The translations under genes were made by a program, and so were the position numbers. The notes beneath the pieces are model-generated. The model did no database searches, was not told the origin of the DNA, and was given only the letters and a program-made list of their open reading frames with translations. A DNA stretch of 17,154 bases, taken from Granulosicoccus sp965367215. GTDB taxonomy: Bacteria; Pseudomonadota; Gammaproteobacteria; Granulosicoccales; Granulosicoccaceae. Location of the stretch: assembly GCA_965367215.1 (NCBI GenBank), contig CBDUIJ010000094.1:1-17154 (forward strand), written 5' to 3'. Below, in pieces: positions 7,703-15,657 of the stretch; position 1 is the first letter of the stretch, and every line of letters begins with the position of its first letter.

Positions 7703-8644
7703 ATGAAAGTGATCAATCTCTTGTCGGTCGGTTTGCTCTCGACCGCGTTGAGTACGGCAGTACTGGCAGATGTGGAATCTCAAGACCCGATAAAACTGAC
7801 CACACACGACTGGACCGGGCAGATCATCACCACGACCATCATGGGTGAGATCCTGCAGAAGGCGGGCTACAACATCGAATACGTGCAGGCCGACTACATC
7901 GCGCAGTTCGCCGGCTTGAAGACAGGCGACTTGCACGTGGCCATGGAGATCTGGGAGACCACCGGTCGGGAGGCCATGGACGAGGCGACGGGTACCGGCA
8001 AGGTCGTGAACCTTGGTGAGAGTGGCATGACAGCCATTGAAGAGTGGTGGTACCCGGGCTACATGGAAGAGCTGTGCCCTGGTTTGCCCGATTGGCAGGC
8101 CATGAATGATTGCGCCGAAGAATTTGCCACGCCGGAAACGGCACCACTGGGGCGCTATCTCGGTGCACCGGTCACCTGGGGTGGCTTTGATGAGGAGCGT
8201 ATAGAGGCACTCGGACTGGATTTCGAAGTCGTGCATGCAGGTACCGATGCTGCATTGTTTGCCGAGCTCGAATCCGCTTATCAGCGCAAGGCTCCCATTG
8301 TCCTTTGGTTGTATTCTCCTCACTGGGCTCCAGCCAAATACGAGGGCAGCTATATCGAATTCCCCGAGTATTCCGTTGAATGCTACAACGACCCCTCTGT
8401 CGGCCTGAACCCGGATGCCGCTTACGATTGTGGCAAACCGGTGGGTCCGATCTGGAAGGTTGCCTGGTCAGGCGTCGAGGAAAAGTGGCCTGGCGCAGTA
8501 GCGGCCATCAAGGCATTCGATATCGATAATGAAGCCATGGGAGCGTTGATTACCCAGGTGGATCTGGATGGGGTGTCGGTGGATGATGCCGTAGCCGGAT
8601 GGTTGTCAGCCAATGAAGAGACCTGGAGCGGCTGGATTCAGTAA
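7703..8644 (+). CDS. Glycine betaine/choline-type ABC transporter substrate-binding protein
   Basis: 313 residues of the OpuAC/ProX binding-protein family. It has a signal peptide of about 22 residues (LLSVGLLSTALSTAVLA, cleavage before DVESQ), and no lipobox cysteine, so it is soluble and periplasmic. The mature protein starts with IKLTTHDWTGQIITTTIMGEILQ-type sequence. It then has YVQADYIAQFAGLKTGDLHVAMEIW and a hinge region TAPLGRYLGAPVTWGG (146-161). Aromatics suited to a quaternary-ammonium box are plentiful (Trp37, Trp115, Trp116, Tyr117, Trp202, Tyr204, Trp208) but the actual ligand residues need a structure. Four Cys (125, 137, 227, 243) could form two disulphides. GGAGA at 7691-7695 gives a well-placed ribosome site. 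It is first in the operon and separated from the ATPase gene by a strong hairpin. The exact ligand (betaine, choline, dimethylglycine, carnitine and so on) is not determinable here. Confidence 0.9.
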   Translation: MKVINLLSVGLLSTALSTAVLADVESQDPIKLTTHDWTGQIITTTIMGEILQKAGYNIEYVQADYIAQFAGLKTGDLHVAMEIWETTGREAMDEATGTGKVVNLGESGMTAIEEWWYPGYMEELCPGLPDWQAMNDCAEEFATPETAPLGRYLGAPVTWGGFDEERIEALGLDFEVVHAGTDAALFAELESAYQRKAPIVLWLYSPHWAPAKYEGSYIEFPEYSVECYNDPSVGLNPDAAYDCGKPVGPIWKVAWSGVEEKWPGAVAAIKAFDIDNEAMGALITQVDLDGVSVDDAVAGWLSANEETWSGWIQ

Positions 8645-8682
8645 TCCGCAGGCTCATTCAGTCATGAATGCCTTGGACACGG

Positions 8683-8713
8683 TACCCGGTACAGGCTTGT
8701 CGCCTGCCGGGTA
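8683..8713 (+). promoter_or_regulatory. Intercistronic hairpin between binding-protein and ATPase genes
   Basis: TACCCGG-(TA bulge)-CAGGC, loop TTGTC, GCCTG-CCGGGTA: a 12-bp GC-rich stem with one two-base bulge, 39 bp after the binding-protein stop. No U-run follows, and the next gene continues the operon. It most likely protects the upstream mRNA or partly attenuates transcription, so that more binding protein than membrane complex is made, as is common in ABC import operons. Confidence 0.55.
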
Positions 8714-8736
8714 TGAACCTTCGTGTCATATTCTTC

Positions 8737-8740
8737 GGAG
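8737..8740 (+). promoter_or_regulatory. Shine-Dalgarno deciding the ATPase start
   Basis: GGAG six bases before GTG at 8747. The in-frame upstream GTG at 8723 has no comparable site, so 8747 is preferred and trims eight residues from the longest possible protein. Confidence 0.6.
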
Positions 8741-8746
8741 AACCCG

Positions 8747-9775
8747 GTGACACAACGAATCAAGCTGGATTGCCGCGGTGTCTGGAAGATCTACGGCGAC
8801 GATCCTGGTGGCTTTCTGGCGCGTCATGGAGACAAACCGTCGCTGGGTCAGTTCGCCGAAGCCGGGATGGTCGGGGCGGTGCGTAATACGTCTGTGTCGG
8901 TCATGGTAGGCGAGATCTTTGTCATCATGGGCTTGTCCGGTTCCGGCAAGTCCACACTGGTGCGCTGTCTGTCGCGCCTGATAGAACCCACGGCCGGTGA
9001 AGTGCACTTCGAAGGGCGCAACCTGCTGGAAATGAGTGAGGCCGAGCTGATCGATTTGCGCCGGCGCAAGATGGGTATGGTGTTCCAGCATTTTGCTCTG
9101 CTGCCGCACCTGACCGTACTCGAAAATGCTGCCTTCCCGCTGGAAATCCAGGGTGTGGATCGGCGCACGCGAGAAGCGCGTGCACGCGAGATGATCGAGA
9201 CCGTCGGTTTGCAGGGCAGGGAAGATTATTATCCACGTCAGCTCTCCGGTGGGCAGCAGCAACGCGTCGGCATTGCACGCTCCCTGGTGGTCGAACCCGA
9301 TCTGTGGTTTCTCGATGAACCCTTCTCGGCGCTGGACCCGCTGATTCGTCGCGAAATGCAGGATGAATTCCTGCGTCTTCAGTCCATGTTGCACAAGACC
9401 ATTGTCTTCATCACTCATGATTTTGATGAAGCCATTCGTCTGGCCGATCGCATCGCGGTGATGAAGGAAGGCGTGATCGAGCAGATTGCCACACCCGAAG
9501 AACTGGTGCTGCATCCTGCCACATCCTATGTCGAAGACTTCACGCGCCACATCCCCAGAGCCAAGGTCGTGCGTCTGCATTCGATCATGAGTGCCGGGGT
9601 CCCGGCGGCTGCCTACGCAGGAGAATTGCCGGGCACCATGACGGTGGCTGAAGCCGCCGATCAGGTCGAGGCCGCCTCGGCACCCTTCAAGGTACTCGAT
9701 GAGGCAGGTGTGGCGATGGGTACGGTGGCATCGCGGGCCGTCATCGATGTCATGATCGGGCGCACCATGACATGA
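8747..9775 (+). CDS. ProV-like betaine ABC transporter ATPase
   Basis: 342 residues from the GTG with a good Shine-Dalgarno; an upstream GTG at 8723 would add eight. All nucleotide-binding motifs are present: Walker A GLSGSGKST (62-70), Q-loop Gln114 in MVFQHFALLPHLTVLENAAFP, signature LSGGQQQR (166-173), Walker B LWFLDEP (186-192), and the H-loop His224 in FITHDFDEA. A 25-30 residue insert between the first strand (WKIYG) and Walker A is characteristic of ProV/OpuAA ATPases. ProV is about 400 residues with two CBS domains; here only about 65 residues follow the ATPase core. They look like at most one CBS-like module (around KVLDEAGVAMGTV), so the ionic-strength gate of OpuA-type transporters may be absent or altered. 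The stop overlaps the permease start (ATGA). Confidence 0.93.
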   Translation: MTQRIKLDCRGVWKIYGDDPGGFLARHGDKPSLGQFAEAGMVGAVRNTSVSVMVGEIFVIMGLSGSGKSTLVRCLSRLIEPTAGEVHFEGRNLLEMSEAELIDLRRRKMGMVFQHFALLPHLTVLENAAFPLEIQGVDRRTREARAREMIETVGLQGREDYYPRQLSGGQQQRVGIARSLVVEPDLWFLDEPFSALDPLIRREMQDEFLRLQSMLHKTIVFITHDFDEAIRLADRIAVMKEGVIEQIATPEELVLHPATSYVEDFTRHIPRAKVVRLHSIMSAGVPAAAYAGELPGTMTVAEAADQVEAASAPFKVLDEAGVAMGTVASRAVIDVMIGRTMT

Positions 9776-11820
9776 GCGGCACGGCAGGACAGAGCGAAGT
9801 GGTGTCTCTGCCGGCGCCGGCGTACGCTCAGGATACGGCTCGCAAGCGGGGCTGGGTGTTCTGGCTGTTGCTGTTTGTCACGACGTGGGGGCTCTCGCAG
9901 TGGTCCTTTGCGCTGTACAAGGCGCTGGATGCACGCTGGATCATTCGTTTCCCCAAGCAGTACGAATTGCAGCTGGACACCGTCATATCCCGGCTCATGA
10001 GCTGGCTGGTGGAGGAGGCCAGTTTCGGCTGGTTTACCTTCCAGCAGTTCACCCGGTTTCTCTCCGCCTTGATAGAGGCTCCGTATGACTGGGTGCGCTC
10101 TCTGCTGATCGATGGGTTTTCGACAGGCATCGGTCAACAGGCCGTGCAACAGGTCCCGCCACTGAGCTGGATAGCCATCATTGTCATGGCAATGGCCATT
10201 GCCGCCTACGCCAGAAACACAAGACTGGCTCTGCTGGCCGGTGGCTGTTTTCTCTATCTGGCCCTGTTCGGACAATGGCAAAGTGCAATGGTCACGCTGG
10301 CATCTGTCGCGATCGCCGTGCCCATCGGCGTCGGCGGTGGTCTGTTGCTGGGTATTCTTTCCTATCGCGTGCCGGTGGCCGAGCGTATCCTTCGGCCTCT
10401 GCTGGATCTGATGCAGACCGTACCGGTGTTTGCCTATCTGGTACCCATTCTCTTTCTGTTCGGTTTCGGCCCCGTCTCGGCGCTGGTGGCGACCGTCATC
10501 TACGCCATGCCTCCCATGGTGAGAGTGTCTACCGTTGCTCTGAAGTCGGTGCCGGAAGACATCATCGAGGCCGGGCGCATGATGGGCTGTACACAGCGGC
10601 AGTTGTTGTGGAAGGTGTGTATTCCGACGGCCATGCCATCCCTGATGGTCGGTGTGAATCAGGTGATCATGCTGTCGCTGAACATGGTCATCATTGCCTC
10701 CATGATCGGCGCTGGTGGACTGGGCTATGACGTACTGACCGCACTACGGCGCCTGGACATCGGTGGTGGTATCGAGGCGGGTCTGGCTATCGTGGTCATG
10801 GCCATTGCGCTGGATCGGGTCAGTCAGGCCTTTGCCACCCGCAATGTCAGGCAACGATTCATCAAGAGTGTTCCGTTTCATCAACGCCACCCATTGCTGA
10901 GCACCGTACTGGTCGTACTGCTGCTGACAACCGTGCTCGGGAAATTCTGGCCCTTTGTGCAGAGTTACCCCGATGATTACACGCTGTCTACCAGCCGTTA
11001 CTGGGCCGCCGGCATGGAGTGGATCAACGTCAACTTCTTCGATGAACTGGAAGCGATGAAGACCGTTCTGCTGACAGTGCTGCTACTGCCGGTGAAGCGT
11101 TTCTTCGGCGGCATTCCCTGGGCCTGGGGCATCATCGCCATGGGGCTGGTCGGCTGGCGTATCGGTGGGTGGCGGCTGGCGCTGATGTGTACCCTGATGA
11201 CATTCTTCCTGGCCTGGAACGGTCTCTGGGCCAAATCCATGGTGACAGTCTATCTGTGCGCGGTATCGGTGTTGCTGGCCAGCCTCATCGGTATCCCTCT
11301 GGGTGTCTGGGCGGGGCAGAGCGCACGGGCCAATTCCATCATCGGAACTTTCATCGATACCCTGCAGACGCTGCCCAGCTTCGTTTATCTGATCCCCGTG
11401 GTCATGCTGTTTCGGGTCGGGGACTTCTCCGCCATGATTGCGGTTGTCCTGTATGCACTGGCACCGGCGGTGCGTTATGCGGCTCACGGTATCCGGTCAA
11501 TCGACACCGAAATGATCGAGGCGGGCAAGGTGTCCGGTTGTACCTCTCGTCAAGTGTTGTGGCGTATCAAGTTTCCGCTGGCAACACCCTCCCTGTTGCT
11601 GGGGCTGAATCAGACCATCATGCTGGCCCTGTCGATGCTGGTGATCACGGCACTGGTGGGCACACGGGATCTGGGGCAGGAAGTCTATATCGCATTGACC
11701 AAGGCCAATACCGGGCAGGGCATCATCGCCGGCCTCTCGGTCGCCTTCATTGCCATCATGGCTGATCGTATCGTCGCGGCTCTGGCGCGCCGCTCGCAAC
11801 AGAGGTTGGGGCTTGAATGA
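9772..11820 (+). CDS. Fused two-domain betaine-type ABC transporter permease
   Basis: 682 residues carrying two complete ProW-like permease modules in one chain. Module 1 spans about 130-350, with EAA loop IIEAGRMMGCTQRQLLWKVCIP region at 264-285. Module 2 spans about 450-672, with EAA loop around MIEAGKVSGCTSRQVLWRIKFP (581-602). The modules share repeated hallmarks: LLDLMQTVPVFAYLVPILFLF (210-230) against FIDTLQTLPSFVYLIPVVMLF (527-547), and GVNQVIMLSLNMVIIASMIGAGGLG against GLNQTIMLALSMLVITALVG. The common ProW is a single module that dimerises, so this protein replaces the homodimer with a covalent pseudo-dimer. Its N-terminal about 130 residues hold a membrane helix (28-48) and a mostly soluble stretch. 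It overlaps both neighbours by ATGA, which implies coupled translation. Confidence 0.93.
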   Translation: MSGTAGQSEVVSLPAPAYAQDTARKRGWVFWLLLFVTTWGLSQWSFALYKALDARWIIRFPKQYELQLDTVISRLMSWLVEEASFGWFTFQQFTRFLSALIEAPYDWVRSLLIDGFSTGIGQQAVQQVPPLSWIAIIVMAMAIAAYARNTRLALLAGGCFLYLALFGQWQSAMVTLASVAIAVPIGVGGGLLLGILSYRVPVAERILRPLLDLMQTVPVFAYLVPILFLFGFGPVSALVATVIYAMPPMVRVSTVALKSVPEDIIEAGRMMGCTQRQLLWKVCIPTAMPSLMVGVNQVIMLSLNMVIIASMIGAGGLGYDVLTALRRLDIGGGIEAGLAIVVMAIALDRVSQAFATRNVRQRFIKSVPFHQRHPLLSTVLVVLLLTTVLGKFWPFVQSYPDDYTLSTSRYWAAGMEWINVNFFDELEAMKTVLLTVLLLPVKRFFGGIPWAWGIIAMGLVGWRIGGWRLALMCTLMTFFLAWNGLWAKSMVTVYLCAVSVLLASLIGIPLGVWAGQSARANSIIGTFIDTLQTLPSFVYLIPVVMLFRVGDFSAMIAVVLYALAPAVRYAAHGIRSIDTEMIEAGKVSGCTSRQVLWRIKFPLATPSLLLGLNQTIMLALSMLVITALVGTRDLGQEVYIALTKANTGQGIIAGLSVAFIAIMADRIVAALARRSQQRLGLE

Positions 11821-12725
11821 ATACACAGGATCTGACAACGGAAAAGGTCATCGATCGTGTCCGCCAACTGTCTTGCTGGAAAGCGCCCACGGACATCGAG
11901 CCGCTGGATGGGGGCATCACCAATATCAACCTGCGAGTGAGCGATCAGGGTTGTAATTATGTCGTCAGGCTGGGCGAGGATATTCCCGAGCATGGCGTGA
12001 TGCGATTCAACGAGCTTGCCATCAGTCGCGCTGCCGAACTGGCGGGTATCTCGCCCGGGATACACCATGTGGAGAAGGGTGTGATGGTGCTGAGATTTGT
12101 CGATGGCTTGCCGTTGTCCGAAACCGACTTGCACGATCCCGACGTACTGAGTGATGTGACCTTGCTGATGCGGCGCGTGCATACCGAGTTGCCACGATTC
12201 CTGCGTGGCCCCGTGCTCGCCTTCTGGGTGTTTCACGTATTACGCGACTACTCGGCGTATCTGCACGAGCATGGCTCGCAGCACAAGCCCCTGCTGGCCG
12301 GTCTGGCTGCCGAGGCGAAGCAACTGGAAGCGACTGTCGGGAAAATCGAGCTGGTACTGGGGCACAATGATCTGCTGCCGGCCAATATTCTTCGCAGCGA
12401 GGAGCGTTACTGGCTGATCGATTGGGAGTACGGCGGCTTCAATTCGCCGCTGTTCGACCTGGGTGGTCTGGCCAGCAATGCAGCTTTGCCGGTCGAGCTG
12501 GAGCAGCACATGCTCGAAACCTATCTCGGGCACAAGCCCGACACGCAATTCCTGCAGCGCTATGCCGCGATGAAATGTGCGTCATTGTTGCGCGAGACCT
12601 TGTGGAGCATGGTCTCGGAAATTTCTTCACGTATCGACTTCGACTACACCGCCTATACCGCGGAAAACCTGGCTCGCTACCGGCAGGCCTTTGCCGACAC
12701 CCAATCCTCGAGAGGCACGACATGA
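11817..12725 (+). CDS. Choline-kinase/aminoglycoside-phosphotransferase-fold kinase
   Basis: 302 residues of the APH/choline kinase superfamily. Visible elements are the glycine-rich nucleotide loop LDGGITNINLRV (30-41), Brenner's catalytic motif GHNDLLPANIL (182-192; Asp185, Asn190), and the metal-binding DW of LIDWEYGGFNSPLFDLGG (200-217; Asp202). The W-E-Y-G pattern after the Asp is typical of choline/ethanolamine kinase-like bacterial proteins. It presumably transfers phosphate from ATP to a hydroxyl. Which acceptor is unknown, and glycine betaine or dimethylglycine themselves have no hydroxyl. Its location inside a betaine-type transporter/demethylase operon, with ATGA overlaps on both sides, implies a role in the same pathway. 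Candidate acceptors such as choline, methylated ethanolamines or carnitine are speculation. Antibiotic resistance is unlikely from this context. Confidence 0.82.
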   Translation: MNTQDLTTEKVIDRVRQLSCWKAPTDIEPLDGGITNINLRVSDQGCNYVVRLGEDIPEHGVMRFNELAISRAAELAGISPGIHHVEKGVMVLRFVDGLPLSETDLHDPDVLSDVTLLMRRVHTELPRFLRGPVLAFWVFHVLRDYSAYLHEHGSQHKPLLAGLAAEAKQLEATVGKIELVLGHNDLLPANILRSEERYWLIDWEYGGFNSPLFDLGGLASNAALPVELEQHMLETYLGHKPDTQFLQRYAAMKCASLLRETLWSMVSEISSRIDFDYTAYTAENLARYRQAFADTQSSRGTT

Positions 12726-15166
12726 CAGATTTCCCGACAACTGCGAAGGCAGTCATCGTCGGCGGTGGAATAGTGGGCTGTTCGACGGCCTACCACCTGG
12801 CCAGGCTTGGCTGGGATGTGGTTCTGCTCGAACGCAAGAAGCTGACCTCCGGCACCACCTTTCATGCAGCAGGCCTGGTCGGCCAGCTGCGCTCCAGCGC
12901 CAACATCACGCAATTGCTCGGCTACTCGGTGGAGCTCTACGACAAGCTGGAGCAGGAAACCGGGCAGGCAACCGGCTGGAAGATGAATGGCGGTCTGCGT
13001 CTGGCCTGCAATGAAGAGCGCTGGACCGAAGTCAAGCGACAGGCCACCACCGCTCATTCCTTCGGTCTGGACATGCAGTTGCTCACACCAAAGGAGGCTC
13101 TGGACCTGTGGCCGCTGATGACCATCGACGATGTGGTGGGTGCCGCCTTTCTGCCAACGGACGGTCAGGCCAACCCCTCGGATATCACCCAGTCTCTGGC
13201 CAAGGGTGCCCGCATGGCTGGCGCGCGTATCTTCGAAGACACCAAGGTATTGTCAGTGGATGTACAGAAGGGTGTGATCAAGGGACTGGAAACCGAGAAG
13301 GGCTATATCGAAACGCCCATCGTGGTGGCCTGTTGTGGTCAGTGGACTCGGGAGTTTGCAAGGCGCGTGGGGGTCAATGTGCCGCTGGTGTCGATGCAGC
13401 ACCAGTACATGATCACCGAGAAAATCGAGGGCGTGCCTTCCGATCTGCCCACCTTGCGTGACCCTGATCGACTCACTTACTACAAGGAGGAGGTAGGCGG
13501 TCTGGTCATGGGTGGCTACGAACCGAATCCGATTCCCTGGGCGGAAGACGGGATCCCCAGTGGATTTCATTATTCCCTGCTGGACAGCAACTACGATCAT
13601 TTCGAACCCATCATGGGGCTCTCGCTGGAACGTGTGCCGGCACTGCAGACCGCCGGTGTTCGAGAGCTGGTCAATGGTCCGGAGAGTTTCACGCCCGATG
13701 GCAACTTCATTCTGGGTGAGGCGCCGGAGCTGCCGAACTTCTTCGTCGGTGCCGGTTTCAACGCCTACGGCATTGCGGCTGGCGGTGGTGCCGGCATGGC
13801 TCTGGCTGAATGGGTTGCCAAGGGCGAACCGCCGTTCGATCTGTGGCCGGTAGACATCCGTCGCTTTGGTCGCCCGCATTTTGATACGGACTGGGTGCGC
13901 ACGCGTACGATAGAGGCCTACGGCAAGCACTACACCATGGCCTGGCCTTCCGAGGAGCACGATAGTGGCCGGCCCTGTCGCAAGTCACCGCTTTACGATG
14001 TGTTGAAGGACGATGGTGCGGTCTTCGGTGAGAAACTGGGCTGGGAGCGTCCCAACTGGTTTGCCGACACCAGTGCGGGTGAAGCCCAGCACGATGTGTA
14101 TTCCTTTCAGCGTCCCAACTGGCACGATGCCGTCGGGCGTGAACATCGTGCGGCGCGCGAAGCGGTTGTTCTGTTCGACCAGACATCCTTTGCCAAGTTC
14201 GTACTCAAGGGACCCGATGCGGAGGCCGCACTGGGCTGGATTGCGGCCAATGATGTAGCCAGGCCGGTCGGCTCTCTTGTCTACACGCAAATGCTCAATG
14301 ATCACGGCGGCATCGAATGCGATCTGACCTGCGTTCGTGAGTCGGAGAATGAATACTACATCGTGACGGGGACCGGCTTTGCCACCCATGATTTCGACTG
14401 GATATCGCGCAATATTCCAGCTGACATGAATGCACAGCTGGTAGACGTCACGTCCGCCTATGCGGTGCTTTCGCTGATGGGGCCTCAGGCACGCAAGGTG
14501 CTGCAGAAGTTGACGCGTGCCGATGTCTCCAATGAGGCCTTCGCCTTTGCCACCGCACAGACCATCGGTATCGCGGGTTGTCCGGTAAAAGCGTTGCGTG
14601 TCACCTATGTAGGGGAACTGGGCTGGGAGTTGCATTTGCCGGTGGAATACGCCAGCACGGTCTACGCAGCGTTGCAGGAGGCGGGCAGGGAGTTCGGTTT
14701 GCGCAATGCCGGTTATCGCGCCATGGAAACATTGCGACTGGAGAAAGGCTATCGTGCCTGGGGTGCGGATATCGGCCCGGACCATACTCCGATGGAGGCC
14801 GGACTAGGCTGGGCTCTGAAGCTGAAAACCGATATCGATTTTCGTGGGCGAGCCGCAGCTGAAAAACAGCAGAAGGAAGGCGTCAGGAAGCGCCTGGCAA
14901 CCTTCGTGACCGATGCTGATGTGATCCTGTCTGGCAGAGAGACGATCTATCGCAACGGTGTGCGCGTCGGCTGGCTGAGTTCGGCAGGCTTCGGTCACAC
15001 CTTGCAGCAATCGATCGGCATGGGCTATGTGCGTGCGGATGATGGGGTGGATCGGGACTTCGTGCTCACAGGCGACTACGAGCTGGAAGTGGCTACCGAG
15101 CGTGTTGCCTGCAAGGTGACACTGGCGCCGTTGTACGATGCGAAGATGGAGCGGGTCAAGGCCTGA
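12722..15166 (+). CDS. Dimethylglycine/sarcosine dehydrogenase-like flavoprotein with GcvT folate domain
   Basis: 814 residues from the ATG overlapping the kinase stop (ATGA); the frame is open further upstream but that part lies within the kinase gene and is rejected. The N-terminal DAO-type FAD domain (about 8-370) has the dinucleotide motif VIVGGGIVGCSTAYHL. It also has SGTTFHAAGL with His48 at the position of the covalent-FAD histidine of mammalian dimethylglycine and sarcosine dehydrogenases. GFNAYGIAAGGGAGMALAEW closes the FAD domain. A linker domain (about 370-430) precedes a GcvT domain (about 455-700) with TYVGELGWELHLP (628-640) and GPDHTPMEAGLGW, then a GcvT C-terminal barrel (about 720-810). 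Family knowledge: oxidative N-demethylation of an N-methylated amino acid, with the methylene group captured as 5,10-methylene-tetrahydrofolate. Exact substrate is unproven. It is the last intact gene of the ABC operon; purU close by fits one-carbon disposal. Confidence 0.92.
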   Translation: MTDFPTTAKAVIVGGGIVGCSTAYHLARLGWDVVLLERKKLTSGTTFHAAGLVGQLRSSANITQLLGYSVELYDKLEQETGQATGWKMNGGLRLACNEERWTEVKRQATTAHSFGLDMQLLTPKEALDLWPLMTIDDVVGAAFLPTDGQANPSDITQSLAKGARMAGARIFEDTKVLSVDVQKGVIKGLETEKGYIETPIVVACCGQWTREFARRVGVNVPLVSMQHQYMITEKIEGVPSDLPTLRDPDRLTYYKEEVGGLVMGGYEPNPIPWAEDGIPSGFHYSLLDSNYDHFEPIMGLSLERVPALQTAGVRELVNGPESFTPDGNFILGEAPELPNFFVGAGFNAYGIAAGGGAGMALAEWVAKGEPPFDLWPVDIRRFGRPHFDTDWVRTRTIEAYGKHYTMAWPSEEHDSGRPCRKSPLYDVLKDDGAVFGEKLGWERPNWFADTSAGEAQHDVYSFQRPNWHDAVGREHRAAREAVVLFDQTSFAKFVLKGPDAEAALGWIAANDVARPVGSLVYTQMLNDHGGIECDLTCVRESENEYYIVTGTGFATHDFDWISRNIPADMNAQLVDVTSAYAVLSLMGPQARKVLQKLTRADVSNEAFAFATAQTIGIAGCPVKALRVTYVGELGWELHLPVEYASTVYAALQEAGREFGLRNAGYRAMETLRLEKGYRAWGADIGPDHTPMEAGLGWALKLKTDIDFRGRAAAEKQQKEGVRKRLATFVTDADVILSGRETIYRNGVRVGWLSSAGFGHTLQQSIGMGYVRADDGVDRDFVLTGDYELEVATERVACKVTLAPLYDAKMERVKA

Positions 15167-15222
15167 AGGCCGCTGACATACTGCAACTGCGCCCCGAAGC
15201 GGCAGTGTCCTTGATCACTTGA
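15163..15222 (+). pseudogene. Possible remnant of a glutamine amidotransferase start
   Basis: A 19-codon frame starting CTGAAG overlaps the flavoprotein stop and reads L-K-A-A-D-ILQLRPEAAVS before a TGA. The downstream amidotransferase at 16840 starts M-K-P-F-L-ILQLRPETTAS. The two share ILQLRPE at the same distance from the start, including a 14-bp identical DNA stretch (15178-15191 and 16855-16868) followed by synonymous codon differences. The CTGA in place of ATGA would match the overlap style of the rest of the operon. This could be a decayed paralogue that once ended the operon. A chance match remains possible because the evidence is short. Confidence 0.35.
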
Positions 15223-15657
15223 TAATTCTTGCAAATGATCAAGTGCCATGGCATGCTGGCACGGCCATTCGATATGCAAAAAATAGCAGGTCCCCATGAT
15301 CTTGAATACGTTTCTCCTTCAAGAGCATGGTCAGCCTGCAAGAGCATGAAGTGGCGGCAGATAGTCAACAATACCAGATGTCCGATGGCTTGCTCATCAA
15401 TACTGCAAGGATGGTCTAGGGTGTCTGATCGAATCTGGACACGGGAAAAATGGATGCAAACTGTTTTTCTTCGAAGCTTGTCGAGACACCTGTCTGTGTC
15501 AAGCCTCGGCTACTGTTGATCATCGGCACTGCCACGCCAGATACCCGGATGCATGCGTCCGAGGGGTCGGGATGACAGGCATTCATTGATGCTCCATGGG
15601 AAGTTGATGGAAACCCTGTGGCGTCTACCAACAACAGGAAGGAATAGCGATAACACC
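15223..15657. other. Long intergenic region before the TRAP binding-protein gene
   Basis: 435 bp with no ORF I trust; a 96-codon frame (15229-15519) is Cys/Trp/Arg/Ser-rich and unlike the neighbouring proteins. It contains an 8-bp inverted repeat CACTTGAT/ATCAAGTG (15216-15223 with 15238-15245). It also contains a 10-bp direct repeat CAAGAGCATG (15320-15329 and 15339-15348), and a near-palindrome CGGATGCA/TGCGTCCG (15546-15561) about 97 bp before the TRAP gene. The first may end the operon transcript; the others could be operator sites. No clear -35/-10 pair was found. Confidence 0.4.

Noticed and set aside
8726..9580. 284-codon frame on the minus strand
   Set aside because: Complement of the ATPase gene; no recognisable motifs, while the plus strand has all ABC ATPase motifs.
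12422..12721. 100-codon N-terminal extension of the flavoprotein frame
   Set aside because: It lies inside the kinase gene in another frame and is rich in Arg/Ala/Cys. The ATG at 12722 overlaps the kinase stop and directly begins the FAD domain.
13985..14785. 266-codon frame on the minus strand
   Set aside because: Antisense of the GcvT domain; a by-product of codon bias.
15229..15519. 96-codon plus-strand frame in the gap before the TRAP gene
   Set aside because: Composition (Cys, Trp, Arg, Ser) is unlike real neighbours, no domain or ribosome site; probably non-coding.
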